From positions 1 to 53,115 of the forward strand of contig JAJZQG010000026.1 of the NCBI GenBank assembly GCA_021847645.1: 53,115 nucleotides of DNA, given 5' to 3'. The position numbers and the translations under genes were made by a program. Under the pieces are notes generated by a model. It did no database searches and was not told where the DNA came from. It was given only the letters and a program-made list of their open reading frames with translations. Each line of letters opens with the position of its first letter. The stretch's first letter is position 1. Below are positions 18,001 through 26,713 of this stretch, piece by piece. The DNA comes from Myxococcales bacterium (GTDB taxonomy: Bacteria > Myxococcota_A > Polyangia > Polyangiales > Polyangiaceae).

Positions 18001-19569
18001 ATGGCAGGGTCGGGCACCATGCGCCGTCCGCCGTCTGTCTCCCGGGTTCTCGTGTTCGCAGTCGCCTTGCTGGCCGCGCGGGCGACAGCGTGCGCGCGCC
18101 CGGCCGCTCCGGCGGCGATGCCCGTGCCGGCAGCAGGTGCAGATGGGTGGCCCGCACACGGCTCGGCCCAACCTGCGTGGTGGTCGCCACAGCCCGCGGA
18201 CCGCTCCGGTGCCATCGCGATGGGGGATCCGTCGATGCCGCTGGCGGAACGCTTGCCGGCGCCGCCCCTGGCGGACGCGCCCCCGCCGATCGTCGGGGAG
18301 CCCACGCCGGGCGTGGTTCGCCCGCACGAGGGCAAGCTGGACAGCCGGGCGATTCCGGACGGGGAAGCCTGCCTGCAGGAGCTGGTGCGACGGGGAATCA
18401 GCTTCAGGACGGCAGAGGAGAGGCGCGGAATCACGACCCCGATTGTGGTGGAGGGGCCGCTGGGCGGCGTGGTGTATCGAGGGCTGGGCGGTGCGCCGTT
18501 TCTCTGCGATTGCCGGTTCGCCGTGGCGCTGTCATGGATCGGTCCGGATCTGCTTGCGGCGGGTGTCACCGAGGCCTGGTATTCGGGGGTCTACTCGTAT
18601 CGCATGGCGCGGCGGATTGGCCGGCTCAGCCTTCACGCCTATGGGCTCGCCGTCGATGTGCATGAGTGGACCGTGCAGGGCAAGCGGTTGACGGTGACCG
18701 ACGACTTCGAGCGCGGGTTGTCGGACCCGTGCTCGTCGACTCATCCGTTGAACCGGTTGAGCTGTGTGCTGCGGTCGACCGGGCTGTTCCGCGAGATGCT
18801 GACGCCCGACACCGACGCGGACCACCACGATCACTTCCACATCTCGATCGTGCCGCTGGGAGAGGACCCGGTGCGCAGGATATCCTCCCCGAAGAGTCGC
18901 GCCCGCGAGGCCGAGGCCAAGGCTGGTGCGGGGGACGCTTCGCCGAAGGACAGAAAGCAAACGGAGAGTGCGGGTGCCGTCCCGTTGCGAGAGACTGCCG
19001 CGCATGAGGCGGTGGATTCGGAAGCGCGGGGAGACCGGGCGCAGAAGCCGGCGGCGCCGGCGATAGCGGAAGGGCGTTCGCCGAAAGAACGCGAGCAACC
19101 GGCCGAAGAGGCCGCGGCGGAGAGCAAGGGAGGTCGGGCCGCGCCGCGAACGGGTGATGAAACGCCGCCGGCTGAGCCCAAGGCCGACAAGGGCGACGAG
19201 AAAGCGGAAGAGCCCAAGGCGCAGGGCCATCGGAAGGAGCCGCCCACCATCCGCGAAAAGAGCGAATCGAAGCCCGCACCCTCGACTCACGCGAGCGCCA
19301 CGGCGCGCCGCGGGAACACGCCGGACCGTCATGCGGCGGTGAAGCCTGATCGGCAATCGCCGAAAGACCGCGGACGCTCCCACGCGGCGAAACCGGCCCG
19401 CGACCGCGGCGAAACCGCACCAGCCGCGCCCAAGGCGCAGGTGACGTCGTCTGCACAAGCACACAAGCGCGCGCATCCGTCCAAGCGGCGTGGCGGAACA
19501 CCCACGCCCGCCAAGGGGCGAAAAGCCGGCAAAGGCAACGCTTCGACGCAAGGGTCGTCGAAGCCGTAG
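18001..19569 (+). CDS. Extensin-like C-terminal domain protein with long charged tail
   Basis: This 522-residue exported protein has a signal or lipoprotein-like N-terminus (VLVFAVALLAARATAC). Its central domain resembles the extensin-like C family related to M15 peptidases: GEACLQELVRRGISFR, SLHAYGLAVDVHEW (metal-ligand style His and Asp) and DADHHDHFHISIVPLG. Such domains act on or bind peptidoglycan. From about residue 300 to the end the protein is low complexity and rich in Lys, Glu, Ala, Pro and Arg, predicted disordered and strongly basic at the very end. The tail could bind nucleic acid or anionic wall polymers. An in-frame ATG at 18019 is an alternative start. Confidence 0.8.
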   Translation: MAGSGTMRRPPSVSRVLVFAVALLAARATACARPAAPAAMPVPAAGADGWPAHGSAQPAWWSPQPADRSGAIAMGDPSMPLAERLPAPPLADAPPPIVGEPTPGVVRPHEGKLDSRAIPDGEACLQELVRRGISFRTAEERRGITTPIVVEGPLGGVVYRGLGGAPFLCDCRFAVALSWIGPDLLAAGVTEAWYSGVYSYRMARRIGRLSLHAYGLAVDVHEWTVQGKRLTVTDDFERGLSDPCSSTHPLNRLSCVLRSTGLFREMLTPDTDADHHDHFHISIVPLGEDPVRRISSPKSRAREAEAKAGAGDASPKDRKQTESAGAVPLRETAAHEAVDSEARGDRAQKPAAPAIAEGRSPKEREQPAEEAAAESKGGRAAPRTGDETPPAEPKADKGDEKAEEPKAQGHRKEPPTIREKSESKPAPSTHASATARRGNTPDRHAAVKPDRQSPKDRGRSHAAKPARDRGETAPAAPKAQVTSSAQAHKRAHPSKRRGGTPTPAKGRKAGKGNASTQGSSKP

Positions 19570-19626
19570 GGCTGCCAAGGCAGCCGTCCCTTACGCCCGA
19601 CGGCGACGGAGTGTAGAACACCGATC

Positions 19627-20553
19627 GTGCCACGGCGTGCATCCCGAGTCTGGTCCTGGATCGAGCGGCTCTGTCGCCGCGTGCTCTCGGTCGGGCTCGC
19701 GATGTACGACCACGACGCCATCCAGAAGGCAAGTGCCATGGCGTTCTGGCTGTTTCTCGGGCTGGTGCCCCTGGTCGGCATCCTGGGCTGGGCCCTGGCG
19801 CGCTTTGCCGGAGGCGAGGTCCGCGACTCGCTCGTGGCGTCGTTGTTCGCTGTCGCCCCCAGGGCCGCGCAGAACATGGTCGACGACCAGATCAACCGTC
19901 TGGCCGAGCGCGGCGCCCAGCTGGCGCCCTACAGCTTCGCGGGCTTCCTGTGGCTCGCCGCGGGCGGCATGCACACGGCGATGAAGGCCATTCAGGAGGC
20001 GCAAACCGGCAAGGCACGCTCCTGGCTGGTCAATCGCGTGCTGGCGATCGGGTTCGTGCTGGCGTTCCTGCTGGTGGTGACGGTAACCACGGCGCTGATG
20101 GTCATGGCGATGGCCTCGGCGCGGCGCACGCTCGCGACCGGCGCGGTGGAAGAGGGGTGGATGTACCTGGTTCGGGTGGGCGCGCTGCCGATGAGCGTGC
20201 TGGTGGCGACACTCGGCGCGGCATTCTTCTTTCGCGTCTCGGTGCCCAAGCTCCCGGACTTCCCGCGCAGGCGGGTGTGGCCTGGTGCGCTGACAGCCGG
20301 CGCGTGCTGGGTATTGATGTCCTGGGGATTCTCCCACTACGGACAGGCCATCGGGCGCTTTCCCATCTTCTATGGCAGCCTCGCGGCCGTGGCCCTCGTG
20401 CTGCTCTGGCTCTGGGTCTCGAGCATGCTGCTGCTGCTGGGCTCAGAGGTGAACCTGCAGCTCGAGGGGGCGCGCAAGACCATCTCGCCTCCTTCGCTGC
20501 GGTTCTGGCGCAAGGCGACTACCACGCAGCGTGGTTCGGACCAACAGGAGTAG
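19627..20553 (+). CDS. YihY/BrkB-family inner-membrane protein
   Basis: This 308-residue membrane protein has about six hydrophobic segments. Family landmarks are HDAIQKASAMAFWLFLGLVPLVGILG near the start, a central loop (RRTLATGAVEEGW) and the C-terminal YGQAIGRFPIFYGSLAAVALVLLWLWVSS helix. These match the BrkB (YihY) family, which includes misnamed RNase BN homologues and possible transporters or virulence-associated membrane proteins. The start is GTG; the frame begins cleanly after the extensin-like gene. The substrate is unknown for the family as a whole. Confidence 0.9.
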   Translation: MPRRASRVWSWIERLCRRVLSVGLAMYDHDAIQKASAMAFWLFLGLVPLVGILGWALARFAGGEVRDSLVASLFAVAPRAAQNMVDDQINRLAERGAQLAPYSFAGFLWLAAGGMHTAMKAIQEAQTGKARSWLVNRVLAIGFVLAFLLVVTVTTALMVMAMASARRTLATGAVEEGWMYLVRVGALPMSVLVATLGAAFFFRVSVPKLPDFPRRRVWPGALTAGACWVLMSWGFSHYGQAIGRFPIFYGSLAAVALVLLWLWVSSMLLLLGSEVNLQLEGARKTISPPSLRFWRKATTTQRGSDQQE

Positions 20554-20693
20554 CGCCCGACGGACGTCCGTACGGCAGAGCAGGCCCGCGCCACGCTCGA
20601 GCGCCACGAGCGCACGGCCCGGTGGCTGCGTGGCGGACCCACAAGCGAGCGCGCCCCGCGAACCGTGGTACCATCGAGGCGTTGGACGGAAGC

Positions 20694-21851
20694 ATGACCT
20701 GGATTCACGACCCCTGGAATATCGTGCTGATCGTGCTGGCCGGCGTGGCCGCCTGGCTCCTGCTGGCGTGGGCGCACCTGCGGTTCTGGGTGGCGCGGCT
20801 CCACCTCGAGCTGCCCTATGCGGTGGCGGAGAGGCTGCGGGCGGCCGACGGCGGCGTATACGAGCTTAGGAGAATCAGCGAAGAAGCCGCGGTGAGCGAG
20901 GATCGTCCGCCCGTGCTGCTGGTGCACGGCATTTGCGCGAACCACCGCAACCAGGACATCCATCCCGACTACTCTCTAGCGCGCTATCTGGCAAATCGAG
21001 GGCGGGACGTATGGCTATTGACCCTTCGCTCGGGCGCTCACCAGGACCGCCGGCGCGGCCATGTACCGATGGGATTCGACAGCATGGTGCGGCACGACGT
21101 GCCGGAAGGGATTGCTCAGGTGCTGGCCAGGACGGGCGCGCGGGCGCTCGACTACGTGGCATTCTCGATGGGCGGCATGCTGCTCTATGCCGCATTGGGC
21201 AACACGGTGGACGGTGACAAGCTGCGCAAGGTGGTATTCGTGGGCTCGCCGGGACGGGTGGAGCCTCCCCACCGGGTGCCGAAGGTGCTGGGCAGGATTC
21301 CTCGCAAGTGGACTCCGGTGCTGTGGTCGGGGCTCGGGGCGCGCATGTTCGCGTTTGTGTCGGAGTGGTTCCTGACCCCGCTGCACTGGATGATCTTGAA
21401 TCCGAAGAACATGCCGAAAGGGATCACCCGTCTGGCGCTGGTGGACTGCGTGCAAGACGTGCCGGGGGAGCTGCTGGCGGACTTCCTTGCGTGGGCCGTG
21501 AATGACGGAGTCGTGCGGGTCGGAGGCAAGGACGTTCTCGACGGCATCCGGCGCGCGCGCCAGCCGGCCTTGTTCATCGCCGGCACGGCCGACCGCCTCG
21601 GGAAGGCGTCCGCGGTGCGTGCGGCATTCGACCAGTGGGGTAGCGAGAGCGGCGCGAGGGCCAAGCAGTTCGCGCTGCTGGGGCAGGAGTCCGGCGCCCA
21701 TGCGGATTACGGCCACGGCGATCTGGCGATGGGCAGCCGTGTCACCGAGGAGCTCTATCCGCGTATCGAGGCGTTTCTCGCACAAGCCGGCGATCGTCAG
21801 ATCTCGAACGCCATGCCCATGGACCAGGTGGAGGCGCCAACGCGCATTTGA
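20694..21851 (+). CDS. Membrane-anchored alpha/beta hydrolase
   Basis: This 385-residue protein has an N-terminal membrane helix (IVLIVLAGVAAWLLLAWAHLRF) followed by an alpha/beta hydrolase domain. The oxyanion LVHGICAN, the nucleophile elbow AFSMGGML (GxSxG-type with Ser) and a C-terminal HADYGHGDLAMG histidine region are visible. The pattern resembles polyhydroxyalkanoate synthase-like or lipase-like hydrolases. The 3' end overlaps the convergent outer-membrane gene by 55 bases. The much longer in-frame reading upstream is a shadow of the BrkB gene; the ATG at 20694 directly precedes the membrane helix. Confidence 0.85.
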   Translation: MTWIHDPWNIVLIVLAGVAAWLLLAWAHLRFWVARLHLELPYAVAERLRAADGGVYELRRISEEAAVSEDRPPVLLVHGICANHRNQDIHPDYSLARYLANRGRDVWLLTLRSGAHQDRRRGHVPMGFDSMVRHDVPEGIAQVLARTGARALDYVAFSMGGMLLYAALGNTVDGDKLRKVVFVGSPGRVEPPHRVPKVLGRIPRKWTPVLWSGLGARMFAFVSEWFLTPLHWMILNPKNMPKGITRLALVDCVQDVPGELLADFLAWAVNDGVVRVGGKDVLDGIRRARQPALFIAGTADRLGKASAVRAAFDQWGSESGARAKQFALLGQESGAHADYGHGDLAMGSRVTEELYPRIEAFLAQAGDRQISNAMPMDQVEAPTRI

Positions 21852-22585
21852 TTGTTCGAGCCGAAGCCGTCGAGGTTGGACCTCATGAGCTCGAAGAAGA
21901 GGTAGCTGTGGTTGATGCCGACGGACTCGTCGAGCTGGGCGGCAGAGCGCCTGTCGAAGGGATCGAGCTCGAGGGCGAGGCCGCCGGCGTAGTGCAGGCC
22001 GTAGGAGTGGCCCTTGCCGGCAACTCCATCATAGCTGGATGTGCCGAGATCGTTGGACGCCTTCCAAAGGGCATAGCCCACGCCGAGCTTGCCGTAGGGC
22101 ACGAGGGGAACGCCCAGCTCGCGCGCGAGGACATCGACGCGCAGGACGGCGGCGAGGTACATGGGCATGATCCAGAGGCCCGTTGTTTCGGACGCATTGG
22201 TGTCGGTGCCGCGCTTCTTGGCGGTGCCGGACATCTTGGTGTATTGCCAGGCCACGCCCGGGCCGATGGTGCCCACGAAGGGAATGCGCAGGAGCTGGTA
22301 GTCGAGCTCGGCGCCGATGAACACGCGGTTGGAGTTGCCGAAGATTCGCTCGTAGGGTCCAGGGGACGTGCCGAACTCCTGGTCGATCTGGGGCTTGTAG
22401 GGACCGAGACGGACCTCGAAGGCCCAGGATTGGGGAGACTGGTAGACGGGCCGTTCGCCGCGGCGCCAGTCGGCTCCGCCGGTGGCGTCGTTGGTCTGGG
22501 CCAGGGCGGCGGACGACGTGAGAAGAAGCGCGACGGGAATGGCGGCGGCGACTCGCCGAATCATCGTAGCTGAAGTACTGGTCAT
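21797..22585 (-). CDS. Outer-membrane beta-barrel protein
   Basis: This 262-residue protein has a signal peptide (VAAAIPVALLLTSSAALAQ). The remainder has alternating hydrophobic strands with aromatic girdles, such as SWAFEVRLGPYKPQID, VFIGAELDYQLLRIPF, VPYGKLGVGYALW and the last strand TWSMGMAFEI. This fits a small OmpA-like or myxobacterial surface barrel. Its ATG overlaps the stop of the upstream FN3-like gene (ATGA), so the two are co-translated and may act together at the cell surface. No enzymatic motif is present. Confidence 0.78.
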   Translation of the reverse strand: MTSTSATMIRRVAAAIPVALLLTSSAALAQTNDATGGADWRRGERPVYQSPQSWAFEVRLGPYKPQIDQEFGTSPGPYERIFGNSNRVFIGAELDYQLLRIPFVGTIGPGVAWQYTKMSGTAKKRGTDTNASETTGLWIMPMYLAAVLRVDVLARELGVPLVPYGKLGVGYALWKASNDLGTSSYDGVAGKGHSYGLHYAGGLALELDPFDRRSAAQLDESVGINHSYLFFELMRSNLDGFGSNNQMRVGASTWSMGMAFEI

Positions 22586-23847
22586 CGACGGGACCTTCGG
22601 CGCATCAAGGCAGCGGCTGCAAGGAAAACGATGGAACCGGCGAGCCCGGCGTGGCGCGCACGGCCGGGCACACCGGACAGCGAGCAGAAGCCCCCACCAC
22701 CGGTGCCTCCGGCTTGCTTGTACAGGTCGAAGAAGTCGTCGATGGGCCCGGGGGCCTCGCAGGCCACGTTCGACAAGGGCCCCGCGTTGCCGACCGAGTC
22801 GAGTCCCGAGACCGCGACGGCGTAAGTGACCCCATCCACCAGTCCTTTCACCGTAGCCTCGGTGCCAACGGACGCGGTGCCGCACTGATATTGGACATAC
22901 GTGTCGTCCGGCGTGGCTCCCTCGGCAAATGGAGTTCCTGCTGGGCAGTTGGCGGGCAACGAGGCTTCAACGCCAGCGTCGGCCGCGCCCCCCGTGCCCG
23001 CAGCGCCAGCCGTTCCGCCCGTTCCCGCGCTCGCGTCGTCGCCGGAAGCCCCGCCCGTACCCGCGCCGGCGTCGTCGCTCGCGTCGCTGCCCGCGGCCGC
23101 GTCCGGGCCGATGACAACGTCGAGGTCGCCCGCATCCAGGCCCATCGTGGTAATCCCGGCGTCCGCCGCAGAGGTGCTCTCCTGCCCACGAATCGGGAAG
23201 CAGTACAGCTGATAGCTGGTCAAGTCCGTCAGGTCGCTCGGCGGCGTCCACGTCACCTTGAGCATGGTCTCGCCGAGACCCGCCGTGACGCCTGTCGGCG
23301 CGGGCGGACCCACCAGATCGTACTTGGTCGACCAAGTCGCACCAGCCACATAGTCGTTCGTCGACGGGTTGACCAGCATGAAGGTCAGCGTCAGATCTTC
23401 CGGCTTCATCGTCGTCTGCGTGGGCGTGCAATCGTCGACGGTGCCCACGACGATGCTGCCGGTGCCGTTCGCCTTGGTCGTGGCGACCATGGCCTGGACG
23501 GCGATCTGTTCGGTGGTCGCGGTGGACGTAGCGCCCTCGGCGACCTTCCAGCACGTCGGGCTGCTGGTGTTGTAGCGGGTCGCGCGGTCGCTGCAGTTCG
23601 GACCGGCCCACACCTCGAACGTGTAGCTGGTGTAGTTGGACGACAGGGTGATGGGGAAGAAGAACTGATCGCCGGCCAGGCAGTCGGCACGACTGATGTA
23701 CAGCGTGTTGGGCCTGGTGTCGTTGATGGTCCTGGCGCGGGTCACTTGGCCGATGGTCACCGATTGCGCGGCCGCGGCACCGGCCCATCCCAGAAGGCCA
23801 ACGGCGACCAGAGAGCCCACCCACCAGCGTGCGGGAAGACGGATCAT
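22582..23847 (-). CDS. Fibronectin-like surface protein with MYXO-CTERM-like tail
   Basis: This 421-residue exported protein starts with a signal ending AAAAQSV. The N-terminal part has cysteines (RADCLAGDQ, GPNCSDRAT, SPTCWKV) and beta-rich sequence, then a fibronectin III-like segment (PPAPTGVTAGLGETMLKVTWTPP). An Asp/Ala/Gly/Thr linker and a second FN3-like half (TVKGLVDGVTYAVAVSGLDSVGNAG) follow. The C-terminus has GGGGFCSLSG, a hydrophobic helix (AGLAGSIVFLAAAAL) and an Arg cluster, the organisation of MYXO-CTERM sorting signals, with Cys as probable processing residue. This predicts surface anchoring after cleavage. It is coupled by ATGA to the outer-membrane barrel gene. Confidence 0.82.
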   Translation of the reverse strand: MIRLPARWWVGSLVAVGLLGWAGAAAAQSVTIGQVTRARTINDTRPNTLYISRADCLAGDQFFFPITLSSNYTSYTFEVWAGPNCSDRATRYNTSSPTCWKVAEGATSTATTEQIAVQAMVATTKANGTGSIVVGTVDDCTPTQTTMKPEDLTLTFMLVNPSTNDYVAGATWSTKYDLVGPPAPTGVTAGLGETMLKVTWTPPSDLTDLTSYQLYCFPIRGQESTSAADAGITTMGLDAGDLDVVIGPDAAAGSDASDDAGAGTGGASGDDASAGTGGTAGAAGTGGAADAGVEASLPANCPAGTPFAEGATPDDTYVQYQCGTASVGTEATVKGLVDGVTYAVAVSGLDSVGNAGPLSNVACEAPGPIDDFFDLYKQAGGTGGGGFCSLSGVPGRARHAGLAGSIVFLAAAALMRRRSRR

Positions 23848-24028
23848 GATCCTGTTATGCAGCACATCGCGTGCCAAGGCGCAATGACGACGTTTCCCGC
23901 CATCGGGGCCAAGATGCTTCGCGCTCATGTGCGCCAGGTTGTCAGGGCCTCGAACGGCCCGGCCGATCGCTTGCCAATGTGGCAGCCGACGCACGCACCA
24001 GCGACCCACCTCGCCCGAGAACTCTCTG

Positions 24029-25189
24029 TCACGGTGAGAACCTGCGCTCCAGCGCCTCGATGAGGCCCGGAATCGTGTACTGCTGCGCCTCCACGCCCAC
24101 CTGCAGCCCAAGCGTCCGGGCGGTCTCCGTGGTGATGGGCCCGATGCTCGCCAGCACGGTCCGCGACAGCGTCCCGGCGTACCCCTCGCCCAGCAGGCTG
24201 CACAGGTTCTTCACGGTCGAGCTCGACGTCAGCAGCACCGCGTCGATTCGCCCCTGTTCGAGCGCTGCGCGCAGAGGCTCCACCTGATCAGGCGAGGGGG
24301 CCACGGTCTCGTAGGCGGGAACGACATCGACCTCGCAGCCGGCCTCGCGCAGCGTGTCCGGCAGGATCTCACGGGCTTCGGCAGCGCGGGGCACGAGCAC
24401 TCTGGGCGACGCATCGCCACCGAGCCGCTCGAGGATCGCCGCTGCGAGCTGCTCGCCCCGGAACTCCTTGGCGACGACATCGGCCAGGATGCCGCGCTCG
24501 CGCAGCGCGCGCGCGGTCGCCGTGCCGATGGCTGCCACCAGGCAACCGCCCAGCTCGCGCGCGTCCTTTCCCAGAGCGCCCAAGCGCTCGAAGGTCTGCT
24601 CCACGCCGTTTGCGCTGGTGAACGCGACGAGCCGATACGAACGCAGCGCGCGCAAGGCAGCGTCGAACCGTTCGGGCTCGGGTGAGGGACGCAGCTCGAT
24701 GGTGGGCATGACCCAGGGGTCGGCTCCGCGCTCCGCGAGGGAGCGCGCTGTCTCGCTGGCCTGATCGCGCATGCGCGTGACCACGACGCGGCGGCCGAAC
24801 AGCGGATGCGACGCGAGCCAGGCCTGCCACGCGCCCGCGTCGGCATCGATACCGGGCACGACCTCGACCTCGACGCCGGCGTTGCGCAAGGCGAGCACGT
24901 CGCGGAGCGCCGCCGCCGATCGCCAGCCATCGGAAGCGCGAGCGCGCACGACGCGCCTTCCGTCGCGGGCGTGCGCCACCAGGGTGGTGCGTGCGCGCTG
25001 TTCCGCTTCGGGCTCCGAACGATCTATAGTCTGCACAGTCGCAGTGGCAGCGAGGTGGGGGCCCCAGCAGGCGGAGTCGACGTCAGCGTCGACGAGCAAG
25101 ACGTGCGCATCGGCGAGCCGATGGATCGCATCGAGGGACAGGGCGTTGGGGAGGCCGGGGCCAAGACCGAGGATGACTGCAGTCGTCAC
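24029..25189 (-). CDS. hemD: Uroporphyrinogen-III synthase with vestigial methyltransferase-like N-domain
   Basis: This 386-residue protein has a C-terminal HemD domain (about 135-386): GRRVVVTRMRDQAS, VAFTSANGVEQTF, VAAIGTATARAL, DAVLLTSSSTVKN and LASIGPITTETARTLG. HemD closes hydroxymethylbilane to uroporphyrinogen III in heme and cobalamin biosynthesis. The first 130 residues resemble a siroheme-type SUMT: AVILGLGPGLPNALSLDAIHRL and GVEVEVVPGIDADAG. The GGDPFVFGRG AdoMet-binding segment is replaced by RARASDGWRS, so methyl transfer is unlikely. The start codon is GTG. No other heme genes are in the window. Confidence 0.88.
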   Translation of the reverse strand: MTTAVILGLGPGLPNALSLDAIHRLADAHVLLVDADVDSACWGPHLAATATVQTIDRSEPEAEQRARTTLVAHARDGRRVVRARASDGWRSAAALRDVLALRNAGVEVEVVPGIDADAGAWQAWLASHPLFGRRVVVTRMRDQASETARSLAERGADPWVMPTIELRPSPEPERFDAALRALRSYRLVAFTSANGVEQTFERLGALGKDARELGGCLVAAIGTATARALRERGILADVVAKEFRGEQLAAAILERLGGDASPRVLVPRAAEAREILPDTLREAGCEVDVVPAYETVAPSPDQVEPLRAALEQGRIDAVLLTSSSTVKNLCSLLGEGYAGTLSRTVLASIGPITTETARTLGLQVGVEAQQYTIPGLIEALERRFSP

Positions 25190-25264
25190 GAGCCGAAGCT
25201 AGCGCGGACAACGGCGGCGCACCACAACGCGATCGCGCACGTGACATCGAACGCGGGGACCGGG

Positions 25265-26095
25265 ATGAGACGAGAGCGGAGCAACGAGAGAGGGTCGACC
25301 GAGCCCGACGCGGCCGTGGCACGCAGGACGGTGCTCCGCGGTGTGATCGCGGTGGGCGGATACCTGTTCCTTCCCACGACAGGCTGCACAGGCCCGAGAC
25401 CGCCGGTAGCGCCACTGCTGCCGGCGCCGTCGGGCTCAACACGACAACCGGCTGCGGCCGAGGAGACGATGATGATGCCTACCGAATACACGCTACCGCC
25501 GCTCCCCTACTCGTATGACGCGCTGGAACCCTACATCGATGCGCAGACGATGAAGCTGCACCACGACCTGCACCACAAGGGCTACGTCGAGGGTGCGAAC
25601 GCCGCGATGAAGGCGCTGCAAGAGGCGCGCGGCAGCGGTGACTTCAAGCTGGTGGACTACTGGTCCAAGAAGCTAGCGTTCCACGCTTCGGGGCACCTGC
25701 TGCACAGCCTCTTCTGGACGAACATGGCGCCCGCGGGGAAGGGCGGGACGCCGAGCAAGGAGCTGACGACCGCGATCGACTCGTTCTTCGGCGATCTGGA
25801 CAAGATGAAGGCGCAGCTGTCAGCGGCCGCCAAGACCGTGGAGGGAAGCGGCTGGGGGATCTTCGGCTACAACCCCTTCGACCAGTCGCTGGTGGTGTTG
25901 CAGGCCGAGAACCACGAGAAGAAGACCATCTGGTCGGTGGTGCCCTTGCTGGTGCTCGACGTGTGGGAGCACGCTTACTATCTGAAGTACCAGAACCGGC
26001 GAGCCGATTTCGTCACGGCCTGGTGGAACGTGGTGAACTGGCAGGACGTGTCGAAGCGGTTTGCGAAGGCACGGCAGCTCAAGGGCCTGGAGTAG
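25265..26095 (+). CDS. Fe/Mn superoxide dismutase with Tat lipoprotein signal
   Basis: This 276-residue protein contains a complete Fe/Mn superoxide dismutase (from YTLPPLPYSYDALEPYID). The four metal ligands appear in LHHDLHHKGYV, AFHASGHLLHSLFW and LDVWEHAYY (Asp and His). It is preceded by about 70 extra residues: ARRTVLRGVIAVGG (twin-arginine type) and a lipobox-like TTGC, so the enzyme should be exported folded with its metal and tethered by lipid. This is uncommon for this family, which is usually cytoplasmic or soluble periplasmic. It would protect the envelope from extracellular superoxide. The convergent AhpD-like gene ends 3 bases away. Confidence 0.92.
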   Translation: MRRERSNERGSTEPDAAVARRTVLRGVIAVGGYLFLPTTGCTGPRPPVAPLLPAPSGSTRQPAAAEETMMMPTEYTLPPLPYSYDALEPYIDAQTMKLHHDLHHKGYVEGANAAMKALQEARGSGDFKLVDYWSKKLAFHASGHLLHSLFWTNMAPAGKGGTPSKELTTAIDSFFGDLDKMKAQLSAAAKTVEGSGWGIFGYNPFDQSLVVLQAENHEKKTIWSVVPLLVLDVWEHAYYLKYQNRRADFVTAWWNVVNWQDVSKRFAKARQLKGLE

Positions 26096-26098
26096 CGT

Positions 26099-26563
26099 TC
26101 AGCCGATTCCCATACGGCGCCGGCGCCCTTCGGCGCCTGGCAGGACCGCTTCCCACGTGTTGTTGAACCGGTTGTTGAACGTGAACAGGTCGACAATCGC
26201 GCGCACCTCGGCCTGCTTAGTGGGCGTGAACGCCTTCTCGAACGCCGCCACGTCGTCCGGGTATTCTCGCTCCCACCCCACGGTCCTGAGCTCTGCATAG
26301 CGCAGGGCGAGGAGCGTTCGATCGTCCAGGTGCTCCTTGGAGGCCGCGCGCGCCTGGCGCACGTCGTCGCGGGACAGGCCCTCGAGCCGGGCGAGCGCGC
26401 CGTGAACGGCCGAGCAGACGGTGCAGCTGTTGACCGATGAGACGCGCAGGATGATGCGCTCGCGCAGCGTGGCTCCGATGGCGCGTCCGGTCAGGGCGCT
26501 GGGGCGGCTCAGGGAGCGCGCGAGGCTGGTCAAGGCGTAGAGCGACAGCTTGGGGGCGATCAT
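26099..26563 (-). CDS. Carboxymuconolactone decarboxylase/AhpD-like protein
   Basis: This 154-residue helical protein has the AhpD-type redox motif NSCTVCSAVHGAL (CxxC followed by His). The rest fits the CMD fold (RERIILRVSSV before and DDRTLLALRYAEL after). Members act as peroxidase partners or alkylhydroperoxidase-like disulfide reductants. The ATG at 26563 (MIAPKLSLYAL) is preferred over longer in-frame readings that lack homology. It lies convergent to the superoxide dismutase gene, so both oxidative-stress genes share a terminator region. Confidence 0.82.
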   Translation of the reverse strand: MIAPKLSLYALTSLARSLSRPSALTGRAIGATLRERIILRVSSVNSCTVCSAVHGALARLEGLSRDDVRQARAASKEHLDDRTLLALRYAELRTVGWEREYPDDVAAFEKAFTPTKQAEVRAIVDLFTFNNRFNNTWEAVLPGAEGRRRRMGIG

Positions 26564-26713
26564 CGGCAACCATTGTAGGCAGCGCTGCCCGCACGGGAAG
26601 CCAAACCGCCCCCGTGGCCGGGGTCCGATCAGCGGATCTTCAGCCTTCGCCCGCGCTCCGGCGGCGCCTGTTCCCCTCCCCGTCCGCGTGTCGATCTGGT
26701 AGACAGCACGCCC

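Noticed and set aside
23960..24010. CxxCH motif on the minus strand suggesting a cytochrome c gene
   Set aside because: The frame has only about 24 residues after it, lacks a signal and other heme motifs, and lies in a short intergenic stretch.
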